Assembly (NCBI GenBank): GCA_951812925.1
Contig: OX638370.1
Location: 108,514,897-108,578,896, forward strand
Source: Calliopum simillimum
Lineage: Eukaryota > Arthropoda > Insecta > Diptera > Lauxaniidae
DNA: 64,000 bases
Reading direction: 5' to 3'
Shown here: in pieces, positions 10,936 to 23,974 of the stretch
How the letters are laid out: every line of letters starts with the position of its first letter
Numbering within the stretch: position 1 is the stretch's first letter
Made by a program: the position numbers and the translations under genes
Notes under the pieces: generated by a model
Databases searched by the model: none
What the model was told of the DNA's origin: nothing
Seen by the model: the letters and a program-made list of their open reading frames with translations, nothing else

Positions 10936-13900
10936 ATGTTTGTTTATTTAAGCAAAAAGGTACAAAATATATAAATTTGAACACTTTTCAAAATTTTAAT
11001 TCGTAATTATCTATTTTTTAAGATTGCGATACCCAATAATGTTAAATTAAATTGTATAGCTTGGAATAAGGAACATGGCTATATCGCCGTTGCTGGCACG
11101 GAGGGCCTACTAAAGGTGCTTAAATTGGAACAGGGTAAAATAAATTTCAGCACAATAATATTTACAAAAAAATTTGTGAATTCTTATGTATGTAGCTTCC
11201 AATGGTCAAAATAAAGGCGCTTTAGCCGCTGTCAGTAATTTGTCAATGAATCAAACACTGGACGGTCATAAAGATGCCGTCAAAGTAGTTACTTGGAATG
11301 ACACACAACAAAAGCTAACGTCCTCAGATGTGGACGGCGTTATTATGGTTTGGATGCTGTATAAGGGTTCGTGGTATGAGGAAATGACTAATGATCGTAA
11401 AAAATCAACAGTAAATGGAATGCACTGGACATCAGATGGTAGTAAAATTTGCATTGTATATGAGGATGGTGCTATAATTGTGGGTAAATATAAGAAACAA
11501 AACAACATTTGGCAAACTTCAAAGTGTGCCATAATAAGGCTAACTATTTATACCAGTATTTCATGTCCACTGATTGTTTTTTAAAATCAAATAGTCTATT
11601 GATAGCAATAAGGAACTAAGACATTCAAGGGTTTTTATTACAGAAATCGGTCAATATGCCATTTAAGAAGAAATAAACCGCAGAGTGCTATTAATTTGAA
11701 GAATGAAAATCGGAGGTAGGGTTCACCCCTTTCACCCTTTTCAGTTTTTTCAATATATCTAGCGAACAAAGCAAAATTTCGATGTACTTTACAAGAAAAT
11801 TTTTGTAGAGAATTAAATTTTTGTAGAGAATTAAATTTTCTGTCGAAAAAGATTATAAAAAAAATTTTTAAAAAAAATTTTTTTAGAAAAGCAAAAATTT
11901 CGAATTTTATTTTTTATTTTTTTTTGCATATAGCTTTTTCTGGGTCAAGCTGTCAACTTTTGCCATTCGTTTCTTTCAAACGGATTCTTTTTAAAGATAT
12001 CATAATTTTTTAAAGATTATATCATTTTAGTAGTTAAATACTGCTCAACTTCATCAAACGGTCTAGCTTTAAGTGAAGGTTTAATAACCACATATAGACC
12101 AAAACGGTCCATAGTGGTCTATATTTTATTTATTTTCCCATCATATCATTTTTATTCAACGTGAGATATCTCGGAAAAATGGACATGAAGAGGTCTTGAT
12201 TTTATTTTTTTTTTTTTTTTTATTTTCTTAGTGTATTTTCCATTTTTCTCCTGACCAACACATTCTTCTCCACAATCTTTAGTTCTCGAGATGTTTGAAA
12301 ATTACAAATTATAGACTTAGCATGGAAGACAAAATGAATCGTGTGATTGTTATTCAACTGCTTATATATTGAAAGTTAAGACCAGAAATTGAATTGAAAT
12401 TGTTTACAAACTTTATTTTTTGAGCTAAAATGAACGCTTAAGTCAAAGCAAGTTCTTAATGAAAAGTTTCAATCGGTCGATATTATCGATTGACTTTCAG
12501 TCACTTGATTCGTTTCGTCTTCCATGCTAAGGATGATAATTTGATAATTTAACTATATTTTTCATACTTTCTAGGTTCGGTTGATGGAAATCGAATATGG
12601 GGTAAGGAGTTGAAAAATACACACCTTACTGGCGTACAATGGAATCCTGATAATCGTTTAATTTTATTTGGTTTGGCCAATGGTGAATGTCACTTATACG
12701 ATAATCAAGGAAATTTTGCGGTTAGATTATTTAAAATTATTTTAAAAGAAAACAGATAAGAACCTATCTCATTTTTACAATTACAGATGAAGTTAAACAT
12801 ACAATGCGTTAGTATAACATCCAATCGTTCCTTTCATATATCCGCTCTCTGCTGGTACAGCGGTCGTGCTCCTGCCAATCGTCCCATATTAGCCATTTGC
12901 TATGAGTTGAGCAAAATACAAATAATGCGCAATGAAAATGATCAAAGTAAAAAAATGCATATCATAAACATTTTTTATCACTTTTTTGTATGAAAGCGGT
13001 GCAAGTCAAACGAGGCAAAAGTAATGTCATACACATTATGTGCCATAATGATAGGTTATTTGATCGATGTAATTTTTTCAACTTAATGCCATCAATTCCA
13101 CATCATCATTACTTAAGTAAACTTTTCGGGAAAACAGAGATCAATTTATTAATTTTTAACAAAATATCACGCAATTTATATTATGACATTACTTTTGCTT
13201 TGTTTTGGGCTTGTCCCACTTACATAATAAACGGCTCACATACATTTCAAACACTTCATTTCAACTTTAAGCTCCTATAATTTTCGATACCAATATGCGG
13301 AATATTGATGCTAAATGGAATCATGATGGTACCGTATTGGCTATTTGTGGAATTCTTGTGGATGGCTCGCATTCAAAGGACTGCAATCAAGTTGTTTTCT
13401 ACTCACCATTTGGACAAATATATAGAACGCTGAAAGTGCCTGGTAGTGAGATTACTTCGCTTTCTTGGGAGGGAAAATCTTTACGCATAGCCATGGCAGT
13501 AGATTCGTTCATCTACTTTGCGAATATACGACCTGATTACGTTTGGTGTTATTTTGAGAAAACTGTAGTGTTTCTTAATAATAATCCGCGTGATTCAGCT
13601 ATGAATGTCATTACTTTTTGGAATACTATTTCGAACCAAGTGAGTGTGTTTGGAATAAACAATTGAATTTTATTAAAAATGCATAATTTCTTTAGAGTTT
13701 TCTAAAAGAAGTTGAACCTGGACTTTGTATGGCAGCTTGTAATGAGCATTGCGTTATCGGTGTGGAATGTCTTAATGCAAATATAAAGGATGTTGCACTG
13801 AGTTCACTAGAACGCAAGGGAAACGGTGATGACAAATGTTACCAACTTCTGCTGTGCAATTCAATTGGTACCACTGTCGATTGTAAGTTCGGTTTTCGGG

Positions 13901-16900
13901 AATGCAATAATTATGTGAATGATATAAAATATTTTATTTCATCAACTGTTTAACAAAATGATTTGTTAAATCGTTTGCCACGAAAATTAATCGAAAATGA
14001 ATAAGGTTTTTATATTTATGGAATAAGAACCAATAAAATTGCTCTAGTAATTTTTGAGATATTTATTTAGCAATTTTTTCTGTTTTAAATCTCAGCTAAA
14101 TACACAGAAGTGAAACCTAACTTCATCGGCATCAACTCTTATAACGTAGCATTAGCATCTAGCGATGAGATTGTGATTTGGCATTATCATACTCCGAAGG
14201 TTTTACATATAAACAAAATTTGACTATTGAAAAGTATTGTATTATTTTGATTTATTGCTTTTTTAGAGTGCTTCAACTTTACATGGAGTTAAGGCGCGTA
14301 AGGAAAAACGTTTTCATATAGACGACACACCTACTGGTGTAGAAATGTCTAAAGATCTAACAACAGCTAATAAAGGGAATCAACCAAACCATAAGAATTC
14401 AGATCCTATTTGCTGTTTAGCTATATCCGAGAAGATATTGCTTGTAGCACGTGAATCAGGTGTAGTTAATGAATACAGCGTTCAGAACGTGGCTTTAAGA
14501 AATCGTCATAAAAGTGGCTCCAAGCCGTATAAAATGTCTATAAACTGCAATTCAACGTAAGCAATTTTGCCATTAAAATGAAACGTATTTGATTATAAAA
14601 ACCTAATAAATTCTTATTGGATACGGATCTGGTTATTGAACATATCCACATCAAATCTTATTCGATTAGAAACTAACATTTAGATTATCAGACCTGTTCC
14701 GTAATCTGTGTGTTTTCAATTACTTTTCATTTAAGAGTGTTTTTGATGAAAATGGTGAGTCACACTATAAAAAGTATTAGGGTCTTTTTGTAGAGAATTA
14801 CAGGTTCTACAAATAATATTGATTTGTATTTTCGAAAATAAAGGAAATATTCGATAAAATCGAATTTTTCGACTTTTTGCGGTATTTTAAGAATTTTTCA
14901 TAAACGGTTACTTTTTTGGTAATGAAAATAAATATTTGTTGTAGATCCTGTAATTCTACACAAAAAAGATTCTAATACTTTTCATCATACGACTCACCGT
15001 TTTCATTAAAAAGCCTCCTAAATGAAATGTAATTGATATCATACGGATTTCGGAACAGGCATGATAGATTACGAGACCTGTTCCATAATCCGTGAGTTTT
15101 CAATTACTTTTCATTTCGGAAGCTTTTTGAAGAAAATGGTGAGTCACACGATAAAAAGTATATCTCTTTTGTGGAGAATTACAGGTTCTACATATAATAT
15201 TGATTTGTAATTACGAAAAAGCAGCCGTTTAGAAAATATTCGATAAAATCGAATTTTTCGACTTTTTGGGGTTTTCTAAGGATATTTCCTTAACGGTTAC
15301 TTTTTCGTCAATGCAAATCAATATTATTTGTAGAACGTGTAATTCTCCACAAAAGAGATTCATATAAATACTTCGGATTTCGGATCAGGCCTGTATAGAA
15401 ATGATTGTCTTCTCTTAATATTATGATTATGCCAACCATTTTACATATAGAGTGGAATAATAGATTTTGTTCAAGATTCTCGTATATAAAAATATATGTG
15501 GCACAAGGAAAAAATAGCTTAAGTCGACTTAAACAAAATAGGTTTGAACTCAATTTTCTAATAGTTCTGGGTAAAATTAATCTTTCGTTTTTGGACACCA
15601 TTAATATATAAATAAGTATAAATAAGCACTAAAGAAACGGCCAAAAACGAAAGTATAATTTTACTTAAGCTGGTTTTCCTGTTTGCCACAGATGTAAAAT
15701 AATAGTAAACGATCTAGTGAATTTTGTTCATTAAAGAAACTAATTGTTTTATCCAATACTTTTAACAAAATAGCCGTGCTGCCATTATCGATCAATCTGG
15801 AGTTATGACACTATTGGAACTTGATGAGCATCGTGAAACACAATTGAATTTTAGTCGAGTGGAACGTAAAGATGTTTGGGCTATCTGCTGGGCTAAAGAT
15901 AACCCATTACTTTTAGCACTAATGGAGAAGACACGCATGTATGTTTTTCGTGGAAACGATCCAGAAGAACCCATTTCTACATCAGGCTATATTTGTACCT
16001 TTGAGGACTTGGAAATAACTAGTGTTTTGCTCGACGATATCATAAGTGGCGATGAAACACAAAATTCTCTTAGTCACATAATACAGTTGCGCGTCAAATC
16101 ATTGCGGGACACTGATGATTTATTGCAGCATGTTGGCTTAGAAGATGCTAAGCAATTTATTGAAGATAATCCACATCCTCGCTTGTGGCGCTTGTTAGCT
16201 GAGGCTGCTTTAAAAAAATTGGAATTAGAAATGGCTGAAAATGCTTTTGTGCGTTGCGCCAATTATCAGGGCATACAATTAATAAAACGTTTGAAAAATA
16301 TACCCGCAGAAATGTTGCAAAAGGCAGAAATTTGCGCTTTTTATGGTGAATTTGAAGAGGCAGAAAAGTTGTATATTGACGCAGATCGGAGGTAAATTAA
16401 CCAAGCAATAAAGATGCGAAACACGCTTTGTGTAGTTTTGTTCAAAACTTAGTTAAGTAGAAAATTTTGAGTTATTTTTTTTTAAACAAACAAGGCGATT
16501 TTCTCGTTATTATGCTTTAGTTTTAAATAATATTAGCTACCAAACAAGCATGAATTAGATGGCATTGTTGGATTGAGCTTACTGTTGAATGTGTTTAAGT
16601 AAAAACAACAGAAAATTAAAAAACAAGACAAACCGCATAGAGGAAAACATAAAACTTTTTGGTAGGCTGGTTTTCGTTACGTTTCAATGATCACCACAAT
16701 CATATCATTAGACGAATTTGCCGACATCCGGAAGAACTTGCCAAGCATTCTTTATTTAACCTTTTGCATAGATTTGTTGCGAATCACAGCACATGCAAAA
16801 ATTCTAATTCTTTTGTTTTTCCCTTGTTAGGCATCGCCCTGCTGTTATAACTAGTTGATTTTATACTCTTCTTGTATAATAAATGCTTATTTTAGGGATC

Positions 16901-19172
16901 TTGCTATAAACTTGCGTATAACATTGTGTGACTGGTTTCGCGTTGTGCAACTTTATCGTATGGGTGCGGCGGTTTCAGATCAACAAATGGAAATCGCTTG
17001 GAGAGAAATTGGCCACCATTTTGCTAATTTGCGGTCGTGGTAAATCAAAATTAACTTTTAAGAGTACAATATAGAATTTATGTTAAATCAATTGTAACAG
17101 GGAAAGTGCCAAAGAGTATTATGAAAAAGCACATCATATTGAAGGACTAATGGATGCCTTATATCATCTGGAACAGTTTGATGAATTAGAGCAATGCATT
17201 AATAAGCTTCCTGAAAAAAGTCCTTTACTTGCAAAAATTGGTGAAATGCTAGCATCAGTTGGTAAGCATATGGCTTCACTTAAAATAATATTTAAGACAG
17301 CAAAACTTAAAACTCTTAAAGAAGGCGAATTTACTAACCAATTTGCACCTATTTTCTCACTTGTTTTCAGGTATGTGCACAGAAGCTGTTACAGCATATC
17401 TTAAGCAGGGCGATTACAAATCTGCAGTCAATAATTGCGTGAATTTACGTCAATGGGGTGAAGCAGTTAATTTGGCACAAAAATATCAAATGCCACAAAT
17501 TGGTGTATTACTTAGTAAACATGCTGCACAATTACTTAAAGAAGGGCGTCTACCGGAAGCAGTGGAATTGCAACGAAAAGCCGGAAGACAATTGGATGCG
17601 GCGCGTTTGCTTAGTAAACTTGCAGAGCGTGAAGTTACGAAACGTTCACCATTATTACGTATTAAAAAACTCTATATACTTGCTGGACTTCTGGCTGAAG
17701 AGCATATAAAAACTTTAAGCAACAGTAACAGTAGCATTGGACAACAGAGTACTGGTATTTTTAGTATTGATCGAGTGGCAATATTAGATGCAATGTCAAC
17801 AGAGGATGTCCGTACAATTGAGCATATTTGGCATTGTGCAGAAGCCTATCATTTTATGCTCTTAGCACAGAGACAACTGCGCTTTGGTATTGTTCATAGT
17901 GCAGTGATTACAGCTCTACGTTTGCGTGACTATGAGGATGTGCTAGATATTGAAGATATTTATAGTTTATTGGCGTTAGCGAGTTGTGCAGATCGTTCTT
18001 TTGGTTTGTAAACAAATATCAGTTTATATTTTTCATTTTATTCAAATTTGTAATTACTACGCCTTTTTGCGATTTTTAAAGTTCAAAATTTACCATCAAA
18101 GTTTTGTTGTATTGTCGTATTATGGTGGAGGCGTTAGTAAATAACGCCCAATGAAATAACGTCAAAAAAAAAAAAAAAACTATAAGCGCCCAAAAAAAAA
18201 AAAAAAAAAAATCGAAACGCCCAAAAACAAAACAACCCCCAAATTATTTTCATATAAATTTGGGCGATAATCATTTTGGAATAACGCCAAAAATTTGAGC
18301 TTTGTTTCGTTTTTTTTTTTTTGACGTTATTTCGTAAATGATTAACGTCCAAATTTATATGAAAATAATTTGGGGGTTTTTGTTTGTATTTTTAGGCGAT
18401 TTTTTTATATTTTATGGTAGTTATTTCGTTTTTATTTTGGGCGTTATTAGGTTTTTTTATTTTTTGGGCGTTAATCCGTTTTTTTTTTTTTTGATTATTT
18501 CGTTTGTGCATTATTTTCAAAATTATTATCGCCCAAATTTATATGAAAGTAGCTTGGGCGTTCGTTTTTGTTTTTGGGCGTTGTTTCCTAACGCCTAAGT
18601 TCGATATGTACAAACATTTACTCCTAAGGAAATATTCATATTAGTAGTATATAACACTCAAAGGACAAAAGAAAAAAAATTGGACTTATATGGATTAAAA
18701 CTTAATACAAACTTTTTTCATCATTTGTTTTCTAAGGCACTTGTTCCAAAGCATTTATCAAACTGGAGTCACTCGATTTTCTGCCCGAAAAAAATCAACG
18801 CGATTATGAAGAGTTGGCTGTCAGCATCTTCGCAAAGAATGAACCTATAGATAATAAAGTAGATGTAGTTCATTGTTATTCATGCGAAGCAGAAGCGCCA
18901 GATTGGTTTGTTTTATATTTTTTTTCATTCATATATATTAATGTCAACATTTTTTTTTAAACAGCTTGCCATCATGTTCCAACTGTGGTGCACGCTTTCC
19001 ACCTTGTATTTCATCAGGTAAACCCATAACTCAACCCACCACCAATATCTGGATATGCGGTACGTGTCATCACTGTGCATCACCAATGGAAATAACAAGA
19101 CATCGGACATGTCCACTTTGTCACAGTGTAATTGTGTCAATTGGTTTAGACAGTTCAGAACGAAGTTGGTAG
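10936..19172 (+). CDS. Oseg4: WDR35/IFT121, intraflagellar transport A subunit
   Basis: Fifteen exons: 10936-10959, 11023-11134, 11196-11483, 12575-12720, 12787-12946, 13272-13639, 13696-13882, 14096-14199, 14267-14556, 15774-16391, 16896-17039, 17101-17261, 17371-18003, 18737-18905, 18965-19172. They give 1203 residues with all phases consistent (human WDR35 is about 1180). The start [20 protein letters not shown] is diagnostic. The N-terminal half is a WD40 propeller region ([38 protein letters not shown]). The second half is TPR-like solenoid ([32 protein letters not shown]). The C-terminus has paired cysteines (CSNC, CGTCHHC, CPLC) for zinc. It acts in IFT-A retrograde ciliary transport and cargo entry in ciliated sensory neurons. 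There are no breaks. Introns 3, 9 and 13 have absorbed mobile elements. Confidence 0.95.
12316..12531. repeat. MITE-like element, CTTAGCATGGAAGAC termini
   Basis: The ends CTTAGCATGGAAGACAAAAT and, inverted, CTTAGCATGGAAGACGAAAC extend about 30 bp with few mismatches. No coding. It lies in WDR35 intron 3. The rest of this intron (11484-12574) is AT-rich with nothing else recognisable. Confidence 0.6.
14694..15392. repeat. two tandem inverted-repeat elements, GTTCCGTAATCC family, copies b and c
   Basis: Copy b spans about 14694-15061 and copy c about 15078-15392. Each begins AGACCTGTTCCRTAATC and ends with the inverse. Both carry the inner mirrored blocks seen in the copy at 8945-9321. They lie side by side in WDR35 intron 9, separated by about 16 bp. 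Confidence 0.7.
18129..18598. repeat. foldback element, GGGCGTTA family, copy b
   Basis: It starts AGGCGTTAGTAAATAACGCC and ends with the inverse. Multiple internal TTGGGCGTTATTTCG blocks occur in both orientations, with homopolymer A/T runs. It lies in WDR35 intron 13. Apparent frames across it are phenylalanine-rich artefacts of the T runs. Confidence 0.7.
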
Positions 19173-19289
19173 TACTACAGCAAATATGTTTACACATAAC
19201 ATATTTACAAAAATATAACTTTTATTCTTACAATCCATTAACATTACTAAATCGAATTAGGTTACACCATTGGGTCATTAAATGCACTT

Positions 19290-21489
19290 CTAACTCGAAC
19301 CCAATTGTTTATATACTATAGTGTTAACACCTTCAGTAATTGGTCGTTGGGAGCTACCCTTCTTCGTTTTTCGCCAAATATCCCATTCAACAGGGTGCAT
19401 TTTTTTCTTGTGCGAATGCATGTTTGCGTTCGAGTTAAATGTTCTCGTACAGAAAGGACATTTGTACAATCTCTCGCCAGTATGCTGAGCCATGTGTTCC
19501 TTTTATTAAAAATAAAGTTAACATCAATAAGAGAAATTATAGATACAAAATGGTAACATACCCGCAATGTTATAGCTTTTTTAAACGTTTTATTGCACTC
19601 TTCGCAAGAAAATGTTTCATTGCCATGCACATAGTTAATGTGACTTGTTAAAGATCTACTATTTTTACACGATCTATTACAATGCTTACATATAAAGCTT
19701 TTTCCTGCGTCATTGTGCCTCCTCAAATGCTGTTTCAAGTTATCCTTATCCTTAAGCCAGGAATCACAATCTGGATGTGGGCATTTAATACGCGGACCAC
19801 TATCCTCGAAATGCAATCGTACATGTTTTTCGAAAGCCTGTTTATCTCTTATTTCTTTAGCACAAACGTGACAAACGTTGGTTGCTCTTGTGTGACGCAT
19901 GCTCGTATGTATTTGAAGCAAATGATCGCTGGCAAAACTAGTAAGTACAAATAATAGATTACAATTATGTAAACGTTAATGTAAGCTTTGATGAAATAAA
20001 TTACAATTTAGGCTGCGGGCATTTATTACACTGAAATTTGAATTCTTCAGGTGGTATATGTGATGGTTTGTGTAGCTTTAGAAAATAAAGACGTGAAAAT
20101 CTCTTGGGACACAGATCACAAGCATATTGAAGTTCTTCATCGGGAGCATGATTTGCAAGCATATGGGATCGTAATACGTATCCATCCGAGAAAACTTTGT
20201 TACATTCTTTGCATCTATAAAAAATGGATTTAAAACAAAATTTAAGTTAACTTACTGCACGGTAGAAATGCAAGATTCCTAACAGCAACATATAGCAATA
20301 CCAAAGTTAAGTACATTTTAATTTTCGAAAGTATGTAGTTTGTGTAACCAAAGGTCGCAGTTAGCAAACTTACATTTTTCTAAAGAAATTTAGCTTACTT
20401 ATAATATTCGGGATCTTCATGCTTATATGCGTGGTGTACAACTAGAAAACGTTTATTCAATTTACGACCACAGCACATTACATATGGTTTTAAAATATTA
20501 TGTTCAATCCTAAAATGGTCTGTTAATTCAGTAAAGTCTTCGCCTACATAGGGACATAATTCGCAGCCCATGGTGATATACTTTTTAACAAGTTCTTCAT
20601 CACGTGCCGTTATTCGTTGTCGCTGTTGTTTTGATTTCTTAGAAATTGGTTTTTCATCTTTTGAGGCTGATAAATCTTCATCTTCATCAGCAACCGCTTT
20701 CTTTTTACAACGTTTAGAAAACTTGGTAGGCTTTTGGGTTGAAGTAGTTGAGCGTTTTTTGTATTTTCTTCGTGGTCTTTGTTTATCTTAAATTGTAAAA
20801 GAAACTTTTATCAAATGCAAAAACATCAACAAAATAGGTAACATATTGAAGAAAAAGGACCACCACAAGTTGCTTTCATAATAGTAGGTGAAAATTTCGT
20901 TACCTTCATTATCTGTTTGCTCTGACTCCGATGTTTCTACTTTAAATTCAGCGTCCCTTTCTTCAACTTCTTCTTCACTATCATTTAATTTTTTGTCTTG
21001 TTTCGCTTCGTCAACTTCCACTTCCAAAGGATTTAGTTCGGCCTTTGTAGAGCTTGTCGCATCATCGTCCAGATAGTTTATAGTTTCCTGCCAAACGTTG
21101 TCTATAAGCTCTTCCTTTATATCAGGTTCCGATTGTGCAGTGTCTGATGTCGATTTAAATCTTTCCAAAAAGTTGTCCTTCATGTTGTCTTCCGAAATGT
21201 TTGTAAATTTTGTAGCTGTTTGTTGAGCGTGTGCATTTTCCACTTCTGTGTAGAACTGATGGAAGTCATACACTTTCTGCCAGCAATTGTAGCAAATAAC
21301 GTTTGATATGGAATCCTCAATGCAAGGCTAATGGAAATAATTTTAAATCACTTTCTTTATTATATATTTTTTGTTTACCTCAAACCAAAAATGTTTGGCC
21401 AAAACTTTTGCAAGATTAAGGCTTTCACCATTTTCATCGAAAATATTTAGAACACTTGAATTTTCCTGTAGACAAACGCGACAGATCAT
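19290..21489 (-). CDS. ZAD-C2H2 zinc-finger protein 2
   Basis: Six minus-strand exons: 21379-21489, 20904-21327, 20399-20786, 20005-20214, 19562-19937, 19290-19499, giving 572 residues with all phases correct. The ZAD domain starts MICRVC, with zinc ligands C3, C6, C49 and C52. An acidic linker with a probable sumoylation-type IKEE follows, then a basic region and about ten C2H2 fingers (including [63 protein letters not shown]). Its 3' end lies 117 bp from the WDR35 stop, tail to tail. It is intact and most like the decayed copy at 22.8 kb and genes 3 to 5. It is probably a DNA-binding nuclear factor with unknown targets. Confidence 0.92.
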
Positions 21490-22827
21490 TGTTCAAATTA
21501 ATTAATTAAATCGTATTTAAAGAACTATTAAGGAAGGCAGGAATCTATTAAAAGAATGAAATGAATGAATGACAGCTGCTTTGTTTTTGATGTGTTGTTT
21601 ACAGTGGTAGTGTCACGGTAAAATTTCATTTAAGCCGAGATCACACTAAAGTGCATTGAATGGGACATTCAGAGATTTCTTGTAGTTTCCATAGAAAAAT
21701 AAGAACTAGAGGTGCCACGCCCACTCGTCCAAATTCACTTAGTTTTTGCTCAGATCTTGTGTTCGATTATCTGAAAGAGCGCTTTCTGTAAAGCATGTTG
21801 AAACTTTTGCTTATATGGGAGATGCCACGTCCTAATGTCCAAATTCACATTGTTTTTGCTCTGAGCTTTCACCTACCGTCCCTAGTATTTATGTGTTTAA
21901 TGTTTTTTTTTTTTTGGTATAGGCGGCAGGCGTTTCCGTTTTACACCAATTTTCATCAAATTATCGTGCTACCCAAAAATATTAATATTATCTCGGAGCG
22001 TCACGAGGCTTATGGATAGCCTTCACGTTCTAATTTAATCAGTATGATTTATAATTAGGGTGTTCCTTAAAACGTGTTAAAGCCTCAAAAACCTCGTAAA
22101 TTCGTAAAACTGAAAGTTCGTATTGATTTTGACAACTATTACGAGTTTACCAGGATTTCGAGGCGTTTACACGTTTTAAGAAATACTCTCAATACTAATT
22201 AATAGCTCATGGATTAGGATGATTATTAAGCGTTTCAAGAAGCCTTGCACTTAAAATTTTTATTTCTGTTTGTAATTTAGTAAATGATGAGGGTTCCATG
22301 CAATTCCAAGTTAATTATTAGCAAAAATGATATGACTTAATGCTTTTGATTAAAACGTGGAAATCTGTACATGAGTTTTTTGTTGTACCATAAAGTTACT
22401 GTATAACAAAGAAACAAAAAGTATCTTCCTTTTAATTAAGATTGAAGAGTGAGGATGGATATCGCTTATGTGAGGCGTGTATTCAAAAAACAAAAGCATA
22501 ATAAAACAGCTTATTTCGAATATGTGAAACTGTCCACTTTTTATTGTCCTTTGGAAAGAAAAGTTTTGAGATTTTTCATTTTGACAACACATAAAATAAT
22601 TAAATAAAGTTTTTTATGTTAACAATATAAAGTAATTAAATTGCTCTGTAATATACTTCGAATAACACTGGAGCTCATGTTTGTTGGTTGTTTTTTGAGA
22701 TTTCATCTATAAAACAGCTTTATAAAAGCAAAACGCATTGAAAGGCCTTAGCGTAGTTTTGTCGAATTTTATAAATGTTCAGTTATGTTAGGAACAATGC
22801 ATACTAATACATTTTATGCCCAATTTT
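21490..22827. other. intergenic, repeat remnants
   Basis: No gene is seen. About 21700-22020 resembles, in degraded form, the dispersed repeat at 56638-57310 (shared phrases such as GCTTATATGGGAGATGCCACG and the TTTTTGCTCWGAGC block). 22057-22188 is a separate small hairpin element. The remainder to 22827 is AT-rich and featureless. Confidence 0.45.
22057..22188. repeat. small hairpin MITE
   Basis: The ends AGGGTGTTCCTTAAAACGTG and inverse AGAGTATTTCTTAAAACGTG continue as TWAAVGCCTC, and inner CTCGTAAA/TTTACGAG pairs are also mirrored. Total about 132 bp, non-coding. Confidence 0.6.
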
Positions 22828-23800
22828 GATTAAGCAATTGGGATCTTCAATTGAATATGCCGGGTTAATTTGCGACCACAGCACATAATAAATGGTTTTA
22901 AAACATTGTGCTTTATCTTAAAATGATCTGATAATTCACCAAAGTCATCGCAAACAAAGGGACAATATTCGCACCACATTGTAATATGCTTTTTAACAAA
23001 CTCTTCATCACGTTCCGATACCTAGTACTTTTGTTGTTCTGATTTTTTAGAATTTGCATCATTTGATTTATCATCTTTTGAAGCTGATAATTCTTCATCT
23101 TCATCCGCAAAGAGTTCCATTTTACAACGTTTACATTTTAAGGGCTTTTGGGTTGAAGACGGTGAGCGTTTTGTTGCTTTTCTTTGTGGCATTTGTTTAT
23201 CTTAAATGGAAAAAAGGAGCAAGTTTATGTTAGCTATACCGAACGGATTATTTTAAGGGATAGCAGGGTTTAAGGGCAAAAAATTTACTATAAGCTTGAA
23301 TAAATTCATAAGGGCCAATTTGCAGGAAAGCTACAGAAAGAAGGGTGATTCAAATAAAGGAATTTTGAACTTTTTTAAATTTTAAAAAGTCAAAGTTGTT
23401 TTTGCGTTCAAACTAGAAAATGAAAATTCTTTACTTTAAAATTTTAGCACCGATATGACATACCTTCATTATCTGTATGCTCCGACTCCGATGTTTCTCC
23501 TTCTGCTGGTGTTGATTTAAACTTTTAAGAAGTCTTTGTTTTAATGTTGCCTTCCGGAATTGTTGCAAATCTTGTGCGTTTAAGTTTAGCATGTGCCTGC
23601 TCTACTTCTGTGTAGAATTGATGAAAAGCATTCACTTTCTGCCAGCAATTATAGCAAACAGAGGTTGATATGGAATCCTCAACGCAAGGCTAATGAAAAT
23701 AATGCATTTTAATCACTTGTATTGGTTATTATATATTTTTGTTTACCTTAAACCAAAAATGTTTTTCCATAATTCCTGAAATATTCAGGCTTGTGTAGAG
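22828..23800 (-). pseudogene. decayed ZAD zinc-finger copy (paralogue of gene 2)
   Basis: Minus-strand remnants follow the gene 2 order. The tail of a ZAD first exon (KHFWFK then GTAAAC) lies near 23750. An exon 2 start ([20 protein letters not shown]) lies near 23690. A linker exon from about 23195 contains DEDEELSASKDD and then a finger reading CEYCPFVCDDFGELSDHFKIKH. Breaks are visible: a stop soon after the exon 2 start (TKTS then stop), an in-frame TAG after EQQKY, and loss of everything after the second finger (CCGRKL). Exons 4-6 are absent. It lies directly upstream of gene 2 in the same orientation, so it is a tandem duplicate that died. Confidence 0.85.
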
Positions 23801-23974
23801 GCTTTATGAATCAAACTATTTCAAAATTCGGTGTATTTATTTTTGTGATGAACAATATCGAAAAAAAGTGTTAAAAAATTAGTAATTGAGTTTTTACTTT
23901 AAATTGATGCAAGTTTTGATTTTTGTATTTTTACTCAGGGTTCAGCTGTGCAGAATATGAAAAAAAGGAACAGA

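Noticed and set aside
13272..13639. Possible separate WD40 gene
   Set aside because: The exon joins in phase to the exons at 12787-12946 and 13696-13882 as part of WDR35.
18134..18598. Phenylalanine-rich frames on both strands
   Set aside because: They are produced by T/A homopolymer runs of a foldback element in a WDR35 intron.
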